DNA from: Humulus lupulus
Lineage: Eukaryota > Streptophyta > Magnoliopsida > Rosales > Cannabaceae
DNA: 64,000 nt
Assembly: GCF_963169125.1 (NCBI RefSeq)
Contig: NC_084793.1
Span: 95,995,071 to 96,059,070, forward strand
Direction: 5' to 3'
Part shown: positions 47,201 to 61,200 of the stretch, in pieces
Layout of the letters: every line of letters starts with the position of its first letter
How positions within the stretch are numbered: the first letter of the stretch is position 1
Notes under the pieces: generated by a model
Database searches by the model: none
The model's input: only the letters and a program-made list of their open reading frames with translations
Told to the model about the DNA's origin: nothing
Program-made: the position numbers and the translations under genes

Positions 47201-50200
47201 TTTTTCTTAAAAGCACGAGATATCAATATAGAATTAACGCGAACTAAGTTTTTCAAAATCAATATTCTGGAAATAACCAGGTCCTAAACTTAGATGTTGA
47301 TTCATATTAATTAATCGATGTTTTTCTTAAAAAGCACGAGATATCAATACAGAATTAACGCGAACTAAGTTTCTCAAAATCAATGTCCTGGATGCAACCA
47401 GGTCCTATACTTAGAAGTTGATTCAAATTGATTAATCGATGTTTTTCTTAAAAAGCACGAGATATCAATAAAGAATTAACGCGAACTAAGTTTTTCAAAA
47501 TCAATATCCTGGGAATAACCAGGTCCTAAACTTAGAAGTTGATTCAAATTGATTAATCGATGTTTTTCTTAAAAAACACGAGATATCAATAAAGAATTAA
47601 CGTGAACTAAGTTTTTCAAAATCAATATCCTGGAAATAACCAGGTCCTAAACTTAGAAGTTGATTCAAATTGATTAATCGATGTTTTTCTTAAAAAGAAC
47701 GAGATATCAATAAAGAATTAACGCGAACTAAGTTTCTCAAAACCAATGTCCTGGATGCAACCAGGTCCTAAACTTAGAAGTTGATTCAAATTGATTAATC
47801 GATGTTTTTCTTAAAAAGCACGACATATCAATAAAGAATTAACGCGAACTAAGTTTCTCAAAATCAATATCCTGGAAATAACCAGGTCCTATACTTAGAA
47901 GTTGATTCAAATTGATTAATCGATGTTTTTCTTAAAAAGCACGAGATATCAATAAAGAATTAACGCGAACTAAGTTTTTCAAAATCAATATCCTGGAAAT
48001 TACTAGGTCCTAAACTTAGAAGTTGATTTAAAATGATCAGTCGATGTCTTTCTTAAAAAACACGAGATATCAATAAAGAATTAACGTGAACTAAGTTTTT
48101 CAAAATCAATATCCTGGAAATGACCAGGTCCTAAACTTAGAAGTTGATTCAAATTGATTAATTAATGTTTTTCTTAAAAAACATGAGATATCAATAGAGA
48201 ATTAACGCGAACTAAGTTTTTCAAAATCAATATTCTGGAAATAACCAGGTCCTAAACTTAGATGTTGATTCAAATTAATTAATCGATGTTTTTCTTAAAA
48301 AGCACGAGATATCAATAAAGAATTAACGCGAACTAAGTTTCTCAAAATCAATGTCCTGGATGCAACTAGGTCCTAAACTTAGAAGTTGATTCAAATTGAT
48401 TAATCGATGTTTTTCTTAAAAAGAACGAGATATCAATAAAGAATTAACGCGAACTAAGTTTCTCAAAATCAATGTCCTGGATGCAACCAGGTCCTAAACT
48501 TAGAAGTTGATTCAAATTGATTAATCGATGTTTTTCTTAAAAAGCACGACATATCAATAAAGAATTAACGCGAACTAAGTTTCTCAAAATCAATGTCCTG
48601 GATGCAACCAGGTCCTAAACTTAGAAGTTGATTCAAATGGATTAATCGATGTTTTTCTTAAAAGCACGAGATATCAATAAAGAATTAACGCGAACTAAGT
48701 TTTTCAAAATCAATATCCTGGAAATAACCAGGTCCTATACTTAGAAGTTGATTCAAATTGATTAATCGATGTTTTTCTTAAAAAGCACGAGATATCAATA
48801 CAGAATTAACGCGAACTAAGTTTCTCAAAATCAACGTCCTGGATGCAACCAGGTCCTAAATTAGAAGTTGATTCAAATTGATTAATCGATGTTTTTCTTA
48901 AAAGCACGAGATATCAATAAAGAATTAACGCGAACTAAGTTTTTCAAAATCAATATCCTGGAAATAACCAGGTCCTATACTTAGAAGTTTATTCAAATTG
49001 ATTAATCGATGTTTTTCTTAAAAAGCACGAGATATCAATAAAGAATTAACGCGAACTAAGTTTCTCAAAATCAATGTCCTGGATGCAACCAGGTCCTAAA
49101 CTTAGAAGTTGATTCAAATGGATTAATCGATGTTTTTCTTAAAAGCACGAGATATCAATAAAGAATTAACGCGAACTATGTTTTTCAAAATCAATATCCT
49201 GGAAATAACTAGGTCCTAAACTTAGAAGTTGATTTAAAATGATCAGTCGATGTCTTTCTTAAAAAACACGGGATTTCAATAAAGAATTAACGTGAACTAA
49301 GTTTTTCAAAATCAATATCCTGGAAATAACCAGGTCCTAAACTTAGAAGTTTATTCAAATTGATTAATCCATGTTTTTCTTAAAAAGCACGAGATATCAA
49401 TAAAGAATTAATGCGAACTAAGTTTTTCAAAATCAATGTCCTGGATGCAACCAGGTCCTAAACTTAGAAGTTGATTCAAATTGATTAATTGATGTTTTTC
49501 TTAAAAAACACGAGATATCAATAAAGAATTAACGTGAACTAAGTTTTTCAAAATCAATATCCTGGAAATAACCAGGTCCTAAACTTAGAAGTTGATTCAA
49601 ATTGATTAATCGATGTTTTTCTTAAAAGCACGAGATATCAATAAAGAATTAACGCGAACTAAGTTTCTCAAAATCAATGTCCTGGATGCAACCAGGTCCT
49701 AAACTTAGAAGTTGATTCAAATTGATTAATCGATGGTTTTCTTAAAAGCACGAGATATCAATAAAGAATTAACGCGAACTAAGTTTTTCAAAATCAATAT
49801 TCTGGAAATAACCAGGTCCTATACTTAGATGTTGATTCATATTAATTAATCGATGGTTTTCTTAAAAAGCACGAGATATCAATACAGAATTAACGCGAAC
49901 TAAGTTTCTCAAAATCAATGTCCTGGATGCAACCAGGTCCTAAACTTAGAAGTTGATTCAAATTAATTAATCGTTGTTTTTCTTAAAAAGCACGAGATAT
50001 CAATAAAGAATTAACGCGAACTAAGTTTCTCAAAATCAATGTCCTGGATGCAACTAGGTCCTAAACTTAGAAATTGATTCAAATTGATTAATCGATGTTT
50101 TTCTTAAAAAGAACGAGATATCAATAAAGAATTAACGCGAACTAAGTTTCTCAAAATCAATGTCCTGGATGCAACCAGGTCCTAAACTTAGAAGTTGATT

Positions 50201-53200
50201 CAAATTGATTAATCGATGTTTTTCTTAAAAAGCACGAGATATCAATAAAGAATTAACGCGAACTAAGTTTCTCAAAATCAATGTCCTGGATGCAACCAGG
50301 TCCTAAACTTAGAAGTTGATTCAAATGGATTAATCGATGTTTTTCTTAAAAGCACGAGATATCAATAAAGAATTAACGCGAACTAAGTTTTTCAAAATCA
50401 ATATCCTGGAAATAACCAGGTCCTATACTTAGAAGTTGATTCAAATTGATTAATCGATGTTTTTCTTAAAAAGCACGAGATATCAATAAAGAATTAACGC
50501 GAACTAAGTTTCTCAAAATCAACGTCCTGGATGCAACCAAGTCCTAAATTAGAAGTTGATTCAAATTGATTAATCGATGTTTTTCTTAAAAGCACGAGAT
50601 ATCAATAAAGAATTAACGCGAACTAAGTTTTTCAAAATCAATATCCTGGAAATAACCAGGTCCTATACTTAGAAGTTTATTCAAATTGATTAATCGATGT
50701 TTTTCTTAAAAAGCACGAGATATCAATAAAGAATTAACGCGAACTAAGTTTTTCAAAATCAATATCCTGGAAATAACTAGGTCCTAAACATAGAAGTTGA
50801 TTTAAAATGATCAGTCGATGTCTTTCTTAAAAAACACGGGATTTCAATAAAGAATTAACGTGAACTAAGTTTTTCAAAATCAATATCCTGGAAATAACCA
50901 GGTCCTAAACTTAGAAGTTTATTCAAATTGATTAATCCATGTTTTTCTTAAAAAGCACGAGATATCAATAAAGAATTAATGCGAACTAAGTTTTTCAAAA
51001 TCAATGTCCTGGATGCAACCAGGTCCTAAACTTAGAAGTTGATTCAAATTGATTAATTGATGTTTTTCTTAAAAAACACGAGATATCAATAAAGAATTAA
51101 CGTGAACTAAGTCTTTCAAAATCAATATCCTGGAAATAACCAGGTCCTAAACTAAGAAGTTGATTCAAATTGATTAATCGATGGTTTTCTTAAAAGCACG
51201 AGATATCAATAAAGAATTAACGCGAACTAAGTTTTTCAAAATCAATATTCTGGAAATAACCAGGTCCTATACTTAGATGTTGATTCATATTAATTAATCG
51301 ATGTTTTTCTTAAAAAGCACGAGATATCAATACAGAATTAACGCGAACTAAGTTTCTCAAAATCAATGTCCTGGATGCAACCAGGTCCTAAACTTAGAAG
51401 TTGATTCAAATTGATTAATCGTTGTTTTTCTTAAAAAGCACGAGATATCAATAAAGAATTAACGCGAACTAAGTTTCTCAAAATCAATGTCCTGGATGCA
51501 ACTAGGTCCTAAACTTAGAAGTTGATTCAAATTGATTAATCGATGTTTTTCTTAAAAAGAACGAGATATCAATAAAGAATTAACGCGAACTAAGTTTCTC
51601 AAAATCAATGTCCTGGATGCAACCAGGTCCTAAACTTAGAAGTTGATTCAAATTGATTAATCGATGTTTTTCTTAAAAAGCACGAGATATCAATAAAGAA
51701 TTAACGCGAACTAAGTTTCTCAAAATCAATGTCCTGGATGCAACCAGGTCCTAAACTTAGAAGTTGATTCAAATGGATTAATCGATGTTTTTCTTAAAAG
51801 CACGAGATATCAATAAAGAATTAACGCGAACTAAGTTTTTCAAAATCAATATCCTGGAAATAACCAGGTCCTATACTTAGAAGTTGATTCAAATTGATTA
51901 ATCGATGTTTTTCTTAAAAAGCACGAGATATCAATAAAGAATTAACGCGAACTAAATTTCTCAAAATCAACGTCCTGGATGCAACCAGGTCCTAAATTAG
52001 AAGTTGATTCAAATTGATTAATCGATGTTTTTCTTAAAAGCACGAGATATCAATAAAGAATTAACGCGAACTAAGTTTTTCAAAATCAATATCCTGGAAA
52101 TAACCAGGTCCTATACTTAGAAGTTTATTCAAATTGATTAATCGATGTTTTTCTTAAAAAGCACGAGATATCAATAAAGAATTAACGCGAACTAAGTTTT
52201 TCAAAATCAATATCCTGGAAATAACTAGGTCCTAAACATAGAAGTTGATTTAAAATGATCAGTCGATGTCTTTCTTAAAAAACACGGGATTTCAATAAAG
52301 AATTAACGTGAACTAAGTTTTTCAAAATCAATATCCTGGAAATAACCAGGTCCTAAACTAAGAAGTTTATTCAAATTGATTAATCCATGTTTTTCTTAAA
52401 AAGCACGAGATATCAATAAAGAATTAAAGCGAACTAAGTTTTTCAAAATCAATGTCCTGGATGCAACCAGGTCCTAAACTTAGAAGTTGATTCAAATTGA
52501 TTAATTGATGTTTTTCTTAAAAAACACGAGATATCAATAAAGAATTAACGTGAACTAAGTTTTTCAAAATCAATATCCTGGAAATAACCAGGTCCTAAAC
52601 TTAGAAGTTGATTCAAATTGATTAATCGATGTTTTTCTTAAAAGCACGAGATATCAATAAAGAATTAACGCGAACTAAGTTTCTCAAAATCAATGTCCTG
52701 GATGCAACCAGGTCCTAAACTTAGAAGTTGATTCAAATTGATTAATCGATGGTTTTCTTAAAAGCACGAGATATCAATAAAGAATTAACGCGAACTAAGT
52801 TTTTCAAAATCAATATTCTGGAAATAACCAGGTCCTATACTTAGATGTTGATTCATATTAATTAATCGATGTTTTTCTTAAAAAGCACGAGATATCAATA
52901 CAGAATTAACGCGAACTAAGTTTCTCAAAATCAATGTCCTGGATGCAACCAGGTCCTATACTTAGAAGTTGATTCAAATTGATTAATCGATGTTTTTCTT
53001 AAAAAGCACGAGATATCAATAAAGAATTAACGCGAACTAAGTTTTTCAAAATCAATATCCTGGGAATAACCAGGTCCTAAACTTAGAAGTTGATTCAAAT
53101 TGATTAAACGATGTTTTTCTTAAAAAACACGAGATATCAATAAAGAATTAACGTGAACTAAGTTTTTCAAAATCAATATCCTGGAAATAACCAGGTCCTA

Positions 53201-53640
53201 AACTTAGAAGTTGATTCAAAATGATTAATCGATGTTTTTCTTAAAAAGAACGAGATATCAATAAAGAATTAACGCGAACTAAGTTTCTCAAAACCAATGT
53301 CCTGGATGCAACCAGGTCCTAAACTTAGAAGTTGATTCAAATTGATTAATCGATGTTTTTCGTAAAAGCACGAGATATCAATAAAGAATTAACGCGAACT
53401 AAGTTTTTCAAAATCAATATCCTGGAAATAACCAGGTCCTATACTTAGAAGTTGATTCAAATTGATTAATCGATGTTTTTCTTAAAAAGCACGAGATATC
53501 AATAAAGAATTAACGCGAACTAAGTTTTTCAAAATCAATATCCTGGAAATAACTAGGTCCTAAACATAGAAGTTGATTTAAAATGATCAGTCGACGTCTT
53601 TCTTAAAAAACACGAGATTTCAATAAAGAATTAACGTGAA
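44208..53640 (+). repeat. Irregular higher-order repeats of 12, 13, 20 and 21 monomers
   Basis: The variant CACGGGATTTCAATAAAG occurs at about 44321, 46735, 49270, 50838 and 52286. Spacings are 2414, 2535, 1568 and 1448 bp, which correspond to 20, 21, 13 and 12 monomers. A related CACGAGATTTCAAT monomer follows near 53611. The AAATGGATTAATCG variant near 50327 and 51774 confirms the 12-monomer step. Units share content but differ by whole monomers. Confidence 0.7.
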
Positions 53641-55299
53641 CTAAGTTTTTCAAAATCAATATCCTGGAAATAACCAGGTCCTAAACTTAGAAGTTTATTC
53701 AAATTGATTAATCCATGTTTTTCTTAAAAAGCACGAGATATCAATAAAGAATTAATGCGAACTAAGTTTTTCAAAATCAATGTCCTGGATGCAACCAGGT
53801 CCTATACTTAGAAGTTGATTCAAATTGATTAATCGATGTTTTTCTTAAAAAGCACGAGATATCAATAAAGAATTAACGCGAACTAAGTTTTTCAAAATCA
53901 ATATCCTTGAAATAACCAGGTCCTAAACTTAGAAGTTGATTCAAATTGATTAATCGATGTTTTTCTTAAAAAGCACGAGATATCAATAAAGAATTAACGT
54001 GAACTAAGTTTTTCAAAATCAATATCCTGGAAATAATCAGGTCCTAAACTTAGAAGTTGATTCAAATTGATTAATCGATGTTTTTCTTAAAAGCACGAGA
54101 TATCAATAAAGAATTAACGCGAACTAAGTTTCTCAAAATCAATGTCCTGGATGCAACCAGGTCCTAAACTTAGAAGTTGATTCAAATTGATTAATCGATG
54201 TTTTTCTTAAAAAACACGAGATATCAATAAAGAATTAACGTGAACTAAGTTTTTCAAAATCAATATCCTGGAAATAACCAGGTCCTAAACTTAGAAGTTG
54301 ATTCAAATTGATTAATCGATGTTTTTCTTAAAAAGAACGAGATATCAATAAAGAATTAACGCGAACTAAGTTTCTCAAAACCAATGTCCTGGATGCAACC
54401 AGGTCCTAAACTTAGAAGTTGATTCAAATTGATTAATCGGTGTTTTTCGTAAAAGCACGAGATATCAATAAAGAATTAACGCGAACTAAGTTTTTCAAAA
54501 TCAATATCCTGGAAATAACCAGGTCCTAAACTTAGAAGTTGATTCAAATTGATTAATCGATGTTTTTCTTAAAAAGCACGAGATATCAATAAAGAATTAA
54601 CGCGAACTAAGTTTTTCAAAAACAATATCCTGGGAATAACCAGGTCCTAAACTTAGATGTTGATTCAAATTGATTAATCGATGTTTTTCTTTAAAAACAC
54701 GAGATATCAATAAAAAATTAACGTGAACTAAGTTTTTCAAAATCAATATCCTGGAAATAACCAGGTCCTAAACTTAGAAGTTGATTCAAATTGATTAATC
54801 GATGTTTTTCTTAAAAAGAACGAGATATCAATATAGAATTAACGCGAACTAAGTTTCTCAAAATCAATGTCCTGGATGCAACCAGGTCCTAAACTTAGAA
54901 GTTGTTTCAAATTGATTAATCGATGTTTTTCGTAAAAGCACGAGATATCAATAAAGAATTAACGCGAACTAAGTTTTTCAAAATCAATATCCTGGAAATA
55001 ACCAGGTCCTATACTTAGAAGTTGATTCAAATTGATTAATCGATGTTTTTCTGAAAAAGCACGAGATATCAATAAAGAATTAACGCGAACTAAGTTTTTC
55101 AAAATCAATATCCTGGAAATAACTAGGTCCTAAACTTAGAAGTTGATTTAAAATGATCAGTCGATGTCTTTCTTAAAAAACACGAGATATCAATAAAGAA
55201 TTAACGTGAACTAAGTTTTTCAAAATCAATATCCTGGAAATGACCAGGTCCTAAACTTAGAAGTTTATTCAAATTGATTAATCCATGTTTTTCTTAAAA

Positions 55300-58200
55300 A
55301 GCACGAGATATCAATAAAGAATTAATGACAACTAAGTTTTTCAAAATCAATGTCCTGGATGCAACCGGGTCCTAAACTTAGAAGTTGATTCAAATTGATT
55401 AATTGATGTTTTTCTTAAAAAACACGAGATATCAATAAAGAATTAACGTGAACTAAGTTTTTCAAAATCAATATCCTGGAAATAACCAGGTCCTAAACTT
55501 AGAAGTTGATTCAAATTGATTAATCGATGTTTTTCTTAAAAGCACGAGATATCAATAAAGAATTAACGCGAACTAAGTTTCTCAAAATCAATGTCCTGGA
55601 TGCAACCAGGTCCTAAACTTAGAAGTTGATTCAGATTGATTAATCGATGTTTTTCTTAAAAGCACGAGATATCAATAAAGAATTAACGCGAACTAAGTTT
55701 TTCAAAATCAATATCCTGGATACAACTAGGTCCTAAACTTAGAAGTTGATTCAAATTGATTAATTAATGTTTTTCTTAAAAAACATGAGATATCAATAGA
55801 GAATTAACGCGAACTAAGTTTTTCAAAATCAATATTCTGGAAATAACCAGGTCCTAAACTTAGATGTTGATTCAAATTAATTAATCGATGTTTTTCTTAA
55901 AAAGCACGAGATATCAATAAAGAATTAACGCGAACTAAGTTCCTCAAAATCAATGTCCTGGATGCAAGCAGGTCCTAAACTTAGAAGTTGATTCAAATTG
56001 ATTAATCGATGGTTTTCTTAAAAAGCACGAGATATCAATAAAGAATTAACGCGAACTAAGTTTCTCAAACTCAATGTCCTGGATGCAACCAGGTCCTAAA
56101 CTTAGAAGTTGATTCAAATTAATTAATCGTTGTTTTTCTTAAAAAACACGAGATATCAATAAAGAATTAACGCGAACTAAGTTTTTCAAAATCAATATCC
56201 TGGAAATAACCAGGTCCTAAACTTAGAAGTAGATTCAAATTGATTAATCGATGTTTTTCTTAAAAAGCAAGAGATATCAATAAAGAATTAACGCGAACTA
56301 AGTTTTTCAAAATCAATATCCTGGAAATAACTAGGTCCTAAACTTAGAAGTTGATTTAAATTGATCAGTCGATGTCTTTCTTAAAAAGAACGAGATATTA
56401 ATAAAAAAATTAATGCGAACTAAGTTTTTCAAAATCAATGTCCTGGATGAAACCAGGTCCTAAACTTAGAAGTTAATTCAAATTGATTAATCGATGTTTT
56501 TCTTAAAAAGCACGAGATATCAATAAAGAATTAACGCGAACTAAGTTTCTCAAAATCAATGTCCTGGATGCAACCAGGTCCTAAACTTAGAAGTTGATTC
56601 AAATTGATTAATCGTTGTTTTTCTTAAAAAGCACGACATATCAATAAAGAATTAACGCGAACTAAGTTTCTCAAAATCAATGTCCTGGATGCAACTAGGT
56701 CCTAAACTTAGAAGTTGATTTAAATTGATTAATCGATGTTTTTCTTAAAAAGAATGAGATATCAATAAAGAATTAACGCGAACTAAGTTTCCCAAAATCA
56801 AGGTCCTGGATGCAACCAGGTCCTAAACTTAGAAGTTGATTCAAATTGATTAATCGATGTTTTTCTTAAAAGCACGAGATATCAATAAAGAATTAACGCG
56901 AACTAAGTTTCTCAAAATCAATGTCCTGGATGCAACTAGGTCCTAAACTTAGAAGTTGATTCAAATTGATTAATCGATATTTTTCTTAAAAAGAACGAGA
57001 TATCAATAAAGAATTAACGCGAACTAAGTTTCTCAAAATCAATGTCCTGGATGCAACCAGGTCCTAAACTTAGAAGTTGATTCAAATTGATTAATCGATG
57101 TTTTTCTTAAAAAGCACGAGATATCAATAAAGAATTAACGCGAACTAAGTTTCTCAAAATCAATGTCCTGGATGCAACCAGGTCCTAAACTTAGAAGTTG
57201 ATTCAAATGGATTAATCGATGTTTTTCTTAAAAGCACGAGATATCAATAAAGAATTAACGCGAACTAAGTTTTTCAAAATCAATATCCTGGAAATAACTA
57301 GGTCCTAAACTTAGAAGTTGATTTATAATGATCAGTCGATGTCTTTCTTAAAAAACACGAGATATCAATAAAGAATTAACGTGAACTAAGTTTTTCAAAA
57401 TCAATATCATGGAAATAACCAGGTCCTAAACTTAGAAGTTTATTCAAATTGATTAATCCATGTTTTTCTTAAAAAGCACGAGATACCAATAAAGAATTAA
57501 TGCGAACTAAGTTTTTCAAAATCCATGTCCTGGATGCAACCAGGTCCTAAACTTAGAAGTTGATTTAAATTGATTAATTGATGTTTTTCTTAAAAAACAC
57601 GAGATATCAATAATGAATTAACGTGAACTAAGTTTTTCAAAATCAATATCCTGGAAATAACCAGGTCCTAAACTTAGAAGTTGATTCAAATTGATTAATC
57701 GATGTTTTTCTTAAAAGCACGAGATATCAATTAAGAATTAACGCGAACTAAGTTTCTCAAAATCAATGTCCTGGATGCAACCAGGTCCTAAACTTAGAAA
57801 TTGATTCAAATTGATTAATCGATGTATTTCTTAAAAGCACGAGATATCAAGAAAGAATTAACGCGAACTAAGTTTTTCAAAATCAATATCCTGGATACAA
57901 CTAGGTCCTAAACTGTGAAGTTGATTCAAATTGATTAATTAATGTTTTTCTTAAAAAACATGAGATATCAATAGAGAATTAACGCGAACAAAGTTTTTCA
58001 AAATCAATATTCTTGAAATAACCAGGTCCTAAACTTAGATGTTGATTCAAATTAATTAATCGATGTTTTTCTTAAAAAGCACGAGATATCAATAAAGAAT
58101 TAACGCGAACTAAGTTTCTCAAAATCAATGTCCTGGATGCAACCAGGTCCTATACTTAGAAGTAGATTCAAATTGATTAATCGATGTTTTTCTTAAAAAG

Positions 58201-61200
58201 CACGAGATATCAATAAAGAATTAACGCGAACTAAGTTTTTCAAAATCAATATCCTGGGAATAACCAGGTCCTAAACATAGAAGTTGATTCAAATTGATTA
58301 ATCGATGTTTTTCTTAAAAAACACGAGATATCAATAAAGAATTAACGTGAACTAAGTTTTTCAAAATCAATATCCTGGAAATAACCAGGTCCTAAACTTA
58401 GAAGTTGATTCAAATTGATTAATCGATGTTTTTCTTAAAAAGAACGAGATATCAATAAAGAATTAACGCGAACTAAGTTTCTCAAAACCAATGTCCTGGA
58501 TGCAACCAGGTCCTAAACTTAGAAGTTGATTCAAATTGATTAATCGGTGTTTTTCGTAAAAGCACGAGATATCAATAAAGAATTAACGCGAACTAAGTTT
58601 TTCAAAATCAATATCCTGGAAATAACCAGGTCCTAAACTTAGAAGTTGATTCAAATTGATTAATCGATGTTTTTCTTAAAAAGCACGAGATATCAATAAA
58701 GTATTAACGCGAACTAAGTTTTTCAAAATCAATATCCTGGAAATAACTAGGTCCTAAACTTAGAAGTTGATTTAAATTGATCAGTCGATGTCTTTCTTAA
58801 AAAACACGAGATATCAATAAAGAATTAACGTGAACTAAGTTTTTCAAAATCAATATCCTGGAAATAACCAGGTCCTAAACTTAGAAGTTGATTCAAATTG
58901 ATTAATCGATGTATTTCTTAAAAAGGACGAGATATCAATAAAGAATTAACGCGAACTAAGTTTCTCAAAATCAAAGTCCTGGATGCAACCAGGTCCTAAA
59001 CTTAGAAGTTGATGCAAATTGATTAATCGATGTTTTTCTTAAAAGCACGAGATATCAATAAAGAATTAACGCGAACTAAGTTTCTCAAAATCAATGTCCT
59101 GGATGCAACTAGGTCCTAAACTTAGAAGTTGATATAAATTGATTAATCGATGTTTTTCTTAAAAAGAATGAGATATCAATAAAGAATTAACGCGAACTAA
59201 GTTTCCCAAAATCAAGGTCCTGGATGCAACCAGGTCCTAAACTTAGAAGTTGATTCAAATTGATTAATCGATGTTTTTCTTAAAAGCACGAGATATCAAT
59301 AAAGAATTAACGCGAACTAAGTTTCTCAAAATCAATGTCCTGGATGCAACTAGGTCCTAAACTTAGAAGTTGATTCAAATTGATTAATCGATGTTTTTCT
59401 TAAAAAGAACGAGATATCAATAAAGAATTAACGCGAACTAAGTTTCTCAAAATCAATGTCCTGGATGCAACCAGGTCCTAAACTTAGAAGTTGATTCAAA
59501 TTGATTAATCGATGTTTTTCTTAAAAAGCACGAGATATCAATAAAGAATTAACGCGAACTAAGTTTCTCAAAATCAATGTCCTGGATGCAACCAGGTCCT
59601 AAACTTAGAAGTTGATTCAGATGGATTAATCGATGTTTTTCTTAAAAGCACGAGATATCAATAAAGAATTAACGCGAACTAAGTTTTTCAAAATCAATAT
59701 CCTGGAAATAACTAGGTCCTAAACTTAGAAGTTGATTTATAATGATCAGTCGATGTCTTTCTTAAAAAACACTAGATATCAATAAAGAATTAACGTGAAC
59801 TAAGTTTTTCAAAATCAATATCATGGAAATAACCAGGTCCTAAACTTAGAAGTTTATTCAAATTGATTAATCCATGTTTTTCTTAAAAAGCACGAGATAC
59901 CAATAAAGAATTAATGCGAACTAAGTTTTTCAAAATCCATGTCCTGGATGCAACCAGGTCCTAAACTTAGAAGTTGATTTAAATTGATTAATTGATGTTT
60001 TTCTTAAAAAACACGAGATATCAATAATGAATTAACGTGAACTAAGTTTTTCAAAATCAATATCCTGGAAATAACCAGGTCCTAAACTTAGAAGTTGATT
60101 CAAATTGATTAATCGATGTATTTCTTAAAAGCACGAGATATCAATAAAGAATTAACGCGAACTAAGTTTTTCAAAATCAATATCCTGGATACAACTAGGT
60201 CCTAAACTTAGAAGTTGATTCAAATTGATTAATTAATGTTTTTCTTAAAAAACATGAGATATCAATAGAGAATTAACGCGAACAAAGTTTTTCAAAATCA
60301 ATATTCTTGAAATAACCAGGTCCTAAACTTAGATGTTGATTCAAATTAATTAATCGATGTTTTTCTTAAAAAGCACGAGATATCAATAAAGAATTAACGC
60401 GAACCAAGTTTCTCAAAATCAATGTCCTGGATGCAACCAGGTCCTATACTTAGAAGTAGATTCAAATTGATTAATCGATGTTTTTCTTAAAAAGCACGAG
60501 ATATCAATAAAGAATTAACGCGAACTAAGTTTTTCAAAATCAATATCCTGGGAATAACCAGGTCCTAAACATAGAAGTTGATTCAAATTGATTAATCGAT
60601 GTTTTTCTTAAAAAACACGAGATATCAAAAAAGAATTAACGTGAACTAAGTTTTTCAAAATCAATATCCTGGAAATAACCAGGTCCTAAACTTAGAAGTT
60701 GATTCAAATTGATTAATCGATGTTTTTCTTAAAAAGAACGAGATATCAATAAAGAATTAACGCGAACTAAGTTTCTCAAAACCAATGTCCTGGATGCAAC
60801 CAGGTCCTAAACTTAGAAGTTGATTCAAATTGATTAATCGGTGTTTTTCGTAAAAGCACGAGATATCAATAAAGAATTAACGCGAACTAAGTTTTTCAAA
60901 ATCAATATCCTGGAAATAACCAGGTCCTAAACTTAGAAGTTGATTTAAAATGATCAGTCGATGTCTTTCTTAAAAAACACGAGATATCAATAAAGAATTA
61001 ACGTGAACTAAGTTTTTCAAAATCAATATCCTGGAAATGACCAGGTCCTAAACTTAGAAGTTTATTCAAATTGATTAATCCATGTTTTTCTTAAAAAGCA
61101 CGAGATATCAATAAAGAATTAATGACAACTAAGTTTTTCAAAATCAATGTCCTGGATGCAACCGGGTCCTAAACTTAGAAGTTGATTCAAATTGATTAAT